Source: Nitrospira sp.
GTDB lineage: Bacteria; Nitrospirota; Nitrospiria; Nitrospirales; Nitrospiraceae
Length of the DNA: 53,190 bases
Reading direction: 5' to 3'
NCBI GenBank assembly: GCA_009594995.1
Contig: VOPR01000074.1
Span: 1 to 53,190 of the forward strand
In this document: piece by piece, positions 47,615 through 53,190 of the stretch
Layout: every line of letters begins with the position of its first letter
Position numbering within the stretch: position 1 is the first letter of the stretch
Notes under the pieces: generated by a model
The model's database searches: none
Told to the model about the DNA's origin: nothing
Seen by the model: only the letters and a program-made list of their open reading frames with translations
Program-made: the position numbers and the translations under genes

Positions 47615-48445
47615 TTACGACCCGACCACCGCCGATGTGGCCGGACGAGAGACCGAAGCCACCGGGACCTCGGCCACACGATAGGGACTCACCATCCAGT
47701 ACAGCCCGCCGACAAATAACCCGCCCCCAACCAGGTTCCCCAGCACGACAAAGAGCTGGTTGTACCAAAAGGCCGCCCAAGTCACAGCCGCTTCATGCGG
47801 CAAGAACAGCGCCATGCCCAGCAACGATTGATTCGCGATGCTATGCTCGAACCCCGTGCCGATGAAGGCAAACAGGCACCAGAAGATCAGCAGGATCTTT
47901 GCGGTATCATTCGTCGTCCGCCCGGTCATCCACACGGCCAGGCAGATCAGCCAATTGCACAGGATCCCCCGCACGAATAGCTCCCACGCCGGGAGAGACA
48001 TTTTCACCGCCGCCACCTTTTCAATCAGGTCCGCCGACGGCCCCTTGGCAAACACACCTGATTCGACGATCAACCAGGCCAGCCCCATTGATCCGGCCAA
48101 ATTTCCGAACCAGGACCAGGCATTGAGCTGAATGACTTGCGTCCAGGAGAGGCTTCGCGACAAACCGCCGATGGCACCGATCAAGTTGTTGCCGGTGAAC
48201 AGCTCGGAGCCCGCAAAAATCACGAGCGTCAACGCGATACCGAACGACACGCCCATAACCAGTTTGACCACCGGAGATCCGGCTGTTGCCAGCGGGCCCC
48301 CGAGGCTGAAGATCAACGCAATGCCGAACCCGAGATAAATCCCGGCTAAGGACGACAGGATGAAATACCCGCCCGGCGCTTGTTCAAAAAACGCCCACTT
48401 CTTTGCCGCCACCCCCGCGATCCGCTCATGATCGGCTGTATGCAT
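47615..48445 (-). CDS. nirC: Formate/nitrite transporter family channel (NirC-like)
   Basis: 276 residues with six membrane segments and internal repeat. Key FNT features: AGSELFTGNN in the first half, ILCNWLICLAVWMTGRTTND, and GFEHSIANQ with the central His of the pore. Conducts small monovalent anions such as nitrite or formate. In this operon nitrite is the likely substrate. AAAGGAGAG precedes the ATG at 48445. First gene of nirC-cynS-wHTH-nirA, downstream of a structured leader. Confidence 0.9.
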   Translation of the reverse strand: MHTADHERIAGVAAKKWAFFEQAPGGYFILSSLAGIYLGFGIALIFSLGGPLATAGSPVVKLVMGVSFGIALTLVIFAGSELFTGNNLIGAIGGLSRSLSWTQVIQLNAWSWFGNLAGSMGLAWLIVESGVFAKGPSADLIEKVAAVKMSLPAWELFVRGILCNWLICLAVWMTGRTTNDTAKILLIFWCLFAFIGTGFEHSIANQSLLGMALFLPHEAAVTWAAFWYNQLFVVLGNLVGGGLFVGGLYWMVSPYRVAEVPVASVSRPATSAVVGS

Positions 48446-48472
48446 GGGACTCTCCTTTGGTGATCCGCCAGC

Positions 48473-48523
48473 AAAAAAAAGACGCCCTCATCCCGCAATG
48501 GGGAGGAGGACGTCTTTGTCCGG
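48473..48523 (-). terminator. Leader hairpin 2 with T8 tract, upstream of nirC
   Basis: On the minus strand a long stem (5' arm AAAGACGTCCTCCTCCC, 3' arm GGGATGAGGGCGTCTTT, one mismatch and one G-U) closes a loop of about 6 bases and runs directly into eight Ts (48480-48473). It ends 28 bases before the nirC ATG. This is a textbook intrinsic terminator, placed between promoter and gene. It carries the box GGACAAAGACGTCC shared with hairpin 1. Confidence 0.75.
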
Positions 48524-48582
48524 TGCGACGAGGCTGCTACCAGCCCGCCTGTTATGCTGTGCCGACTGCAACGTCGGCGAAA

Positions 48583-48632
48583 TTAAAAAGGCGCCCGCCA
48601 CTCTTTGAAGAATGACGGACGCCTTTGTCCGT
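48583..48632 (-). terminator. Leader hairpin 1, upstream of nirC
   Basis: On the minus strand a 17-bp stem with three G-U pairs (5' arm AAAGGCGTCCGTCATTC, 3' arm GAGTGGCGGGCGCCTTT) and the 6-base loop TTCAAA, followed by TTTTTAATTT including shared stem Ts. It begins about 60 bases after the predicted transcription start and carries the box GGACAAAGGCGTCC. Confidence 0.7.
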
Positions 48633-48694
48633 GTACTGTATGTGGCGCGGGTTCGACTTCAGGCGTCGTTGCCTGCTTTCACCCACGCACTGCA

Positions 48695-48723
48695 TGTATA
48701 CCATCGCCTCACGGATTCGTCAA
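48695..48723 (-). promoter_or_regulatory. Sigma-70-type promoter of the nirC-cynS-nirA operon
   Basis: TTGACG (48723-48718), 17-base spacer, TATACA (48700-48695), with TG-G directly before the -10. It lies just after the glnA stop at 48749. Transcription from about 48688 would give a leader of some 240 bases that contains both hairpins. Confidence 0.65.
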
Positions 48724-48748
48724 GCTCCCTTGACGAGGAGGCCGCAGA

Positions 48749-50158
48749 CTACACGTCATAATACAGGAAGAATTCGTACGGATGCGGCCGCAACCGCATC
48801 GTATCCACTTCCTTGGTCCGCTTGTACCCGATCCAGGCTTCGATGAGGTCTTCGCTGAACACCCCGCCCTTGAGCAGGAACTGATGGTCCTTCTCCAGGT
48901 GGTTCAGCGCCTCGTCGAGGCTGCCCGGCATGGTCCGGATTTTCGCCGCTTCTTTGGCCTCGAGATCGTACAGGTCCTTTTCAGCCGGCTCTCCCGGATT
49001 GATCTTGTTTTCAATACCGTCCAAGCCGGCCATCAACATGGCGGCAAAGGCCAGGTAGGGGTTCGCAGCCGGGTCCGGGAAACGCACTTCGATTCGCTTC
49101 GCCTTCGGGCTCGGCGAATACATGGGAATGCGAATACCGGCTGACCGGTTACGGCTCGAATAGGCCAGGAGAACCGGCGCCTCAAAACCCGGGGTCAACC
49201 GCTTGTAGGAGTTGGTCGACGGGTTGGTGAAGGCTGCCAGAGCGGGCGCATGCTTCAGAATGCCGCCGATGTAATGCAGGCACATCTGAGAGACGCCGGC
49301 ATATTCCTTCCCTGCAAAGAGAGGCTTGCCGTCCTTCCAGATGCTCTGATGGGTGTGCATGCCCGATCCGTTATCGCCGAAAATCGGCTTCGGCATGAAG
49401 GTCACCGTCTTGCCGTGCCGCCGCGCCACGTTCTTGACGATGTATTTGAACATCATCATCTTGTCGGCAGTGCGCAGGAGGCTGTCGAAGCGAATGTCGA
49501 TTTCCGCCTGGCCCGCCGTCGCCACTTCGTGGTGGTGCTTCTCGGTCGCGATGCCGGCCTTTTCCATTTCCAAAATCATTTCCGTGCGGATGTCCTGCTG
49601 CGTATCCGTCGGCGGAACCGGGAAATAGCCTTCCTTGTGGCGGATCTTCCCGCCCAGGTTGACGCCTTCCTGGCCCATGTTCCACACGCCTTCGTCTGAA
49701 TCGATGTGGTAGTAGGCGCTGTGGTTCGTCTGGTCATAGCGCGCATGATCGAAAATGAAGAACTCGGCTTCCGGCCCCCAGTAGGAGGTGTCGCCGATCT
49801 TGGTGCTCTGGAGATATTTCTCCGCTTTCTGGGCGATGAACCGCGGATCGCGATCGTACATTTCACGCGTGATCGGATCGACCACGTTGCCGATGAGGCT
49901 CAAGGTGGGCACGGAGCAAAATGGATCCATGCAGGCGGTTGCCGGGTCCGGCACGAGCAGCATGTCGCTATTGTTGATCGCTCTCCAACCCCGAATCGAT
50001 GACCCGTCGAGCCCGGAACCATCCTTGAACAGGCCCTCGGTCAGCTCACTGACAGGAATTGTGAAATGCTGCCAGGTGCCGATCAGGTCGACGAACTTCA
50101 TGTCCACGACCTGGACCTTATTCTTCTTTGCAAAATCTAACACCTCACGAACGTTCAT
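48749..50158 (-). CDS. glnA: Glutamine synthetase type I
   Basis: 469 residues. Makes glutamine from glutamate, ammonium and ATP. Metal and ATP residues are in [11 protein letters not shown] and the [11 protein letters not shown] loop; [10 protein letters not shown] holds substrate-binding Arg. Tyr397 in [11 protein letters not shown] is exactly at the adenylylation position of the E. coli enzyme, so this is the class controlled by GlnE. It follows glnD by 49 bases in a glnB-glnD-glnA operon. Confidence 0.98.
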   Translation of the reverse strand: MNVREVLDFAKKNKVQVVDMKFVDLIGTWQHFTIPVSELTEGLFKDGSGLDGSSIRGWRAINNSDMLLVPDPATACMDPFCSVPTLSLIGNVVDPITREMYDRDPRFIAQKAEKYLQSTKIGDTSYWGPEAEFFIFDHARYDQTNHSAYYHIDSDEGVWNMGQEGVNLGGKIRHKEGYFPVPPTDTQQDIRTEMILEMEKAGIATEKHHHEVATAGQAEIDIRFDSLLRTADKMMMFKYIVKNVARRHGKTVTFMPKPIFGDNGSGMHTHQSIWKDGKPLFAGKEYAGVSQMCLHYIGGILKHAPALAAFTNPSTNSYKRLTPGFEAPVLLAYSSRNRSAGIRIPMYSPSPKAKRIEVRFPDPAANPYLAFAAMLMAGLDGIENKINPGEPAEKDLYDLEAKEAAKIRTMPGSLDEALNHLEKDHQFLLKGGVFSEDLIEAWIGYKRTKEVDTMRLRPHPYEFFLYYDV

Positions 50159-50207
50159 CCCCTCCTCCTTTCAACCGCCGATAAAAGAACCACTCACACC
50201 CTGTCGT

Positions 50208-52892
50208 TTACGCCGCATGAGCTCCGAGAAACAGCTCAATTTCGTTGAGGATCGATGCCCGAATCGCTTCGAGGCGTCCGGCGTCTTCCACTTTCTTGCC
50301 GTCCATCCCCGTCACATAAAACACGTCGGCCACCTGATCGAGCCGGGTGGAAATCCGGGACGCATGCACGGACAAACCCAATTGAAAAATGGCGTTCGTG
50401 ATAATGTACAGCAATCCTTGCCGATCATCCGCAAAAACATCAAGAATCGTAAACCGGTCGGAGGTTTCATTGTCGATGCGCACTTCCGACGGTTGCCGGT
50501 GAGCGGGCAATGACCGTCCCATGTTCAACCGGGCTCCTCGCCGCATCACTGTTTCGATCGGCTGTCGGCCGGTCAACACCTCCGCGATGGTCGAACCGAT
50601 CGACTCGCGCCGCTCCACAGGTGGAGCGCCCTGATAGTCAGGATCGGCGACTTGAAACGTATCCACGACGATCCCGTCTTTTCTGGTCACAATCTGCGCA
50701 TCCAGAATCTGCAACCCGCCCGCCGCCATGACACCGGCAATCTTCGAAAATAACCCCGGGATCAGATCGTTGTGCGCAATCACGGCATATTCACAGGTTC
50801 CAAGCGGAGCGTTGAAATCCGTTTCTACCACAACGCCGCCCGGCTGCAACCGACGGATGGCGCTCAGATGGGCGGCAATACGCCGCGGACTCGTCCCGTA
50901 GGCATAGCGCAGGGGAAATTGTTCCAGTTCCGAACGAATCCAGGCCTTGTCATTCGGCAGGTCCTGCACGCCATGCGACGGGGCCACCACGTCATCGGCG
51001 ATGCGCGCCAGTCGCTGCGGCTCATCGGCCGTCTCGCGCTCGCCGGATACTTCCTGCATGGCGCGTAGGTACAGTTCAACGAGGAGAGATTCTTTCCATT
51101 TCGTGAGCACATCAGGGCCGACTGCGGCGATATCGGCGGCGGTCAGAGCCAGCAACTTGCGTAACACTTCCGGCGTGCCGACTTCTCGCGCGAACGGCAA
51201 CAACACTTTTTCATCATAGGGGTCGCGACGAAAGGCCGTATGGGCCATCAACAAATGCCGATGGACCAGCATCACCAGCGTTCGCGTGTCCCGTTCATCG
51301 AACCCCAGCCGTGCAGCCGTTTCTTCAGCCAACCGCTTGCCGACTTCACTGTGATCCTCTTCATGGCCCTTGCCCAGATCATGCAGGAGCAGCGCGAGAT
51401 GGAGCAAATCCTTCCGCTTAATTTCCCGATACACTTCTCCGAGCACGCCGGTATGTTCGGCCAGCGCTTCGGCTTTCGCCACCGCCAGCAGACTGTGCTC
51501 ATCGACCGTGTACTTGTGGTACTGATTGAATTGCATGAGTCCGCGCACTCGCGAAAAGGCCGGCACCAGTTTCTCCAACAGGTGGGCGCGGTGCATCGCC
51601 TCGAGTGTGCGCGCCGTGCCGGGGCCAGCCAGAATCGATACAAAGGTACGTCCGGTTTCAGGCGTGTGAAACTGCTCGACGGACAATGTCTCCGCATGCC
51701 GGTGAATGTCTTCCAGGAGAGAGGGATCGATGCTCAGTTTGCGCGATCGGGCTAAATTGAACAGGGTCAAGAGCAATGCCGGCTGTGCCAGGACCTGGGA
51801 ACGCAGCTCCGCCGGCACGGTCAACGCCTCGCCATCAACGGCAAAATACTGATCGATTCGAGGAGACGGTAGCCATCGTGCGATTCGCTGCCACAGCGAG
51901 CGGCTCCGGCAGCGCTCGACAAATCGCATCATGGCCGCATGCAGCCCCATCGTATGCCGATAGTACTGCTGCATGAACTGCTCAACCGCGAGCAAATGCG
52001 GCTGGTCGGCAAAGCCCCAATGTTTGGCCAGCCAGACCTGTTCATCAAACGTCAGAATTTCCTGCGCCATGCCGGCCCGAATATGGAGGAAGGATCGAAC
52101 GCGTAGCAGAAACTCCTTGGCCTCTTTGATCGCCCGATAGTCGGCCTGGGACAGAATGCCGCGGTCGGATAATTCACGGATGGTGGGCGCCTGGAAACGC
52201 GCCGAGCCGATCCACTGCAGGAGGTGCAGGTCGCGCAACCCGCCTTGACTCTTCTTCACGTTCGGCTCCAATAGATAGACCGTCTCGCCGAACTTGTGGT
52301 ATTCGCGCTGCCGCTCGGCCACCTTCTGCTCGAGATACCCGTCGAATCCGCTCGACACGACCTTTCGCACATAGCGCGCGTGAAATTGCTGAAACAGTTC
52401 GGGGCTACCCGCCAGAAAGCGGGCCTCCATCATGGAGGTACGAACCGTCAAATCAGCCAGGCCCAAATCGATACAGTCCTGGATGGTCCGCACGCTATGC
52501 CCGACCTGAAATCCGCTGTCCCATAGTGGATGGAGCACCTGCTTGACCAGCTCCGGCATGACTTTGGCCGCATCCTGGTGAAACAGAAACATCAGATCGA
52601 TATCGGAATGCGGCGCCAACTCCCGACGGCCATAGCCGCCGATCGCCACCAGGCAACAATGCTGAAATCCGGCCGTCGTGAGCGCCTCGCCACCGGTCCG
52701 CGCCGCCGTCCGGTACCGGCCTACGATCAACCCGTCGACCAGATCCGTCGTGGCCGCGACCACCTCTTCGCCCGACGCGCCGGCTAGCAACCGCTGCTGA
52801 ATCGCCTGACGCTGCTCAGCCAGCAGTTGAGACACCGCCAGGGGAGCCGGGTCCTGCACCGTATGGGAATCCGCGTTCACAGCGTGCGACAT
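50208..52892 (-). CDS. glnD: [Protein-PII] uridylyltransferase / uridylyl-removing enzyme
   Basis: 894 residues. Domains in order: nucleotidyltransferase (VAIGGYGRRELAPHSDIDLM with Asp97 and Asp99), GlnE-like helical region, HD hydrolase (LALLLHDLGKGHEEDHSEVG), and two C-terminal ACT domains (NDLIPGLFSKIAGVMAAGG, and FADDRQGLLYIITNAIFQLG-like segment). It uridylylates PII when glutamine is low and removes UMP when glutamine is high. It starts 2 bases after the glnB stop, so the pair is coupled. Complete by length and motif. Confidence 0.96.
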   Translation of the reverse strand: MSHAVNADSHTVQDPAPLAVSQLLAEQRQAIQQRLLAGASGEEVVAATTDLVDGLIVGRYRTAARTGGEALTTAGFQHCCLVAIGGYGRRELAPHSDIDLMFLFHQDAAKVMPELVKQVLHPLWDSGFQVGHSVRTIQDCIDLGLADLTVRTSMMEARFLAGSPELFQQFHARYVRKVVSSGFDGYLEQKVAERQREYHKFGETVYLLEPNVKKSQGGLRDLHLLQWIGSARFQAPTIRELSDRGILSQADYRAIKEAKEFLLRVRSFLHIRAGMAQEILTFDEQVWLAKHWGFADQPHLLAVEQFMQQYYRHTMGLHAAMMRFVERCRSRSLWQRIARWLPSPRIDQYFAVDGEALTVPAELRSQVLAQPALLLTLFNLARSRKLSIDPSLLEDIHRHAETLSVEQFHTPETGRTFVSILAGPGTARTLEAMHRAHLLEKLVPAFSRVRGLMQFNQYHKYTVDEHSLLAVAKAEALAEHTGVLGEVYREIKRKDLLHLALLLHDLGKGHEEDHSEVGKRLAEETAARLGFDERDTRTLVMLVHRHLLMAHTAFRRDPYDEKVLLPFAREVGTPEVLRKLLALTAADIAAVGPDVLTKWKESLLVELYLRAMQEVSGERETADEPQRLARIADDVVAPSHGVQDLPNDKAWIRSELEQFPLRYAYGTSPRRIAAHLSAIRRLQPGGVVVETDFNAPLGTCEYAVIAHNDLIPGLFSKIAGVMAAGGLQILDAQIVTRKDGIVVDTFQVADPDYQGAPPVERRESIGSTIAEVLTGRQPIETVMRRGARLNMGRSLPAHRQPSEVRIDNETSDRFTILDVFADDRQGLLYIITNAIFQLGLSVHASRISTRLDQVADVFYVTGMDGKKVEDAGRLEAIRASILNEIELFLGAHAA

Positions 52893-52894
52893 AC

Positions 52895-53190
<296 letters not shown>

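Noticed and set aside
48583..48632. ANTAR-type hexaloop in leader hairpin 1
   Set aside because: The loop has six bases (TTCAAA), but it does not carry A at position 1 and G at position 4, as I recall for ANTAR targets. ANTAR control is kept only as a hypothesis.

Overview
The window is chromosomal DNA from a GC-rich bacterium that is very probably a Nitrospira-type nitrite oxidiser (phylum Nitrospirota). The strongest clue is a secreted chlorite dismutase (26663-27457 -) with every catalytic residue of the Nitrospira defluvii enzyme in register. The neighbouring set of FNT nitrite channel, cyanase and ferredoxin-type nitrite reductase, plus a NarK-type transporter, fits the same lifestyle. 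No rRNA, tRNA, insertion sequence or CRISPR array was seen.

Layout. 1-4.5 kb: 5' part of scpA, a secreted pentapeptide-repeat protein divergent from a secreted Lon-type (S16) protease domain, a Lys/Ala-rich histone-H1-like protein and a cupredoxin. 4.5-12.5 kb: a methyltransferase, a Ppx/GppA phosphatase, recG, a membrane-anchored TPR metallopeptidase and secreted or small proteins of unknown role. 12.7-16.7 kb: a membrane protein, a decayed O-methyltransferase, and a compact minus-strand operon (thioredoxin-like protein, 79-aa protein, metal-site-less MBL-fold protein, TPR protein, unknown protein). 16.8-20.7 kb: a lasso-peptide-like RiPP cluster. 20.8-28.8 kb: purine genes purB-cld-purC-orf-purS-purQ-purL-purF, with chlorite dismutase embedded. 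28.9-31.3 kb: nusB-ribH-ribBA. 31.4-37.7 kb: NarK-like transporter, RpoH-type sigma factor, a DMFase-like secreted protein, and groES-groEL ending in a strong terminator. 37.7-41.8 kb: two divergent half-size GlnE-like proteins, one carrying ACT-like domains. 42-45.2 kb: two near-identical adhesin-E lipoproteins around a glycosidase-like protein, then a CBS protein. 45.3-48.4 kb: nirC, cynS, a mini-wHTH protein and nirA. 48.7-53.2 kb: glnB-glnD-glnA.

Most interesting parts. (1) The RiPP cluster encodes a transglutaminase-like B2 peptidase, a PqqD-type recognition protein (B1), two tandem 37-aa precursors found only by reading the sequence, an HPr-kinase-like protein and a nucleotidyltransferase, but no asparagine-synthetase-like lasso cyclase. 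(2) The nirC-cynS-nirA operon has its own consensus-like promoter and a leader with two tandem terminator-like hairpins sharing one sequence box, which looks like a transcription-attenuation device. (3) The GS-modifying enzyme appears split into two divergent genes with overlapping -35 boxes and almost leaderless starts.

Nitrogen control ties the right half together: PII (GlnB), its uridylyltransferase (GlnD), a GS with Tyr397 in place for adenylylation, and the two GlnE halves form one cascade. The nitrite and cyanate assimilation operon next door supplies the ammonium that GS fixes.
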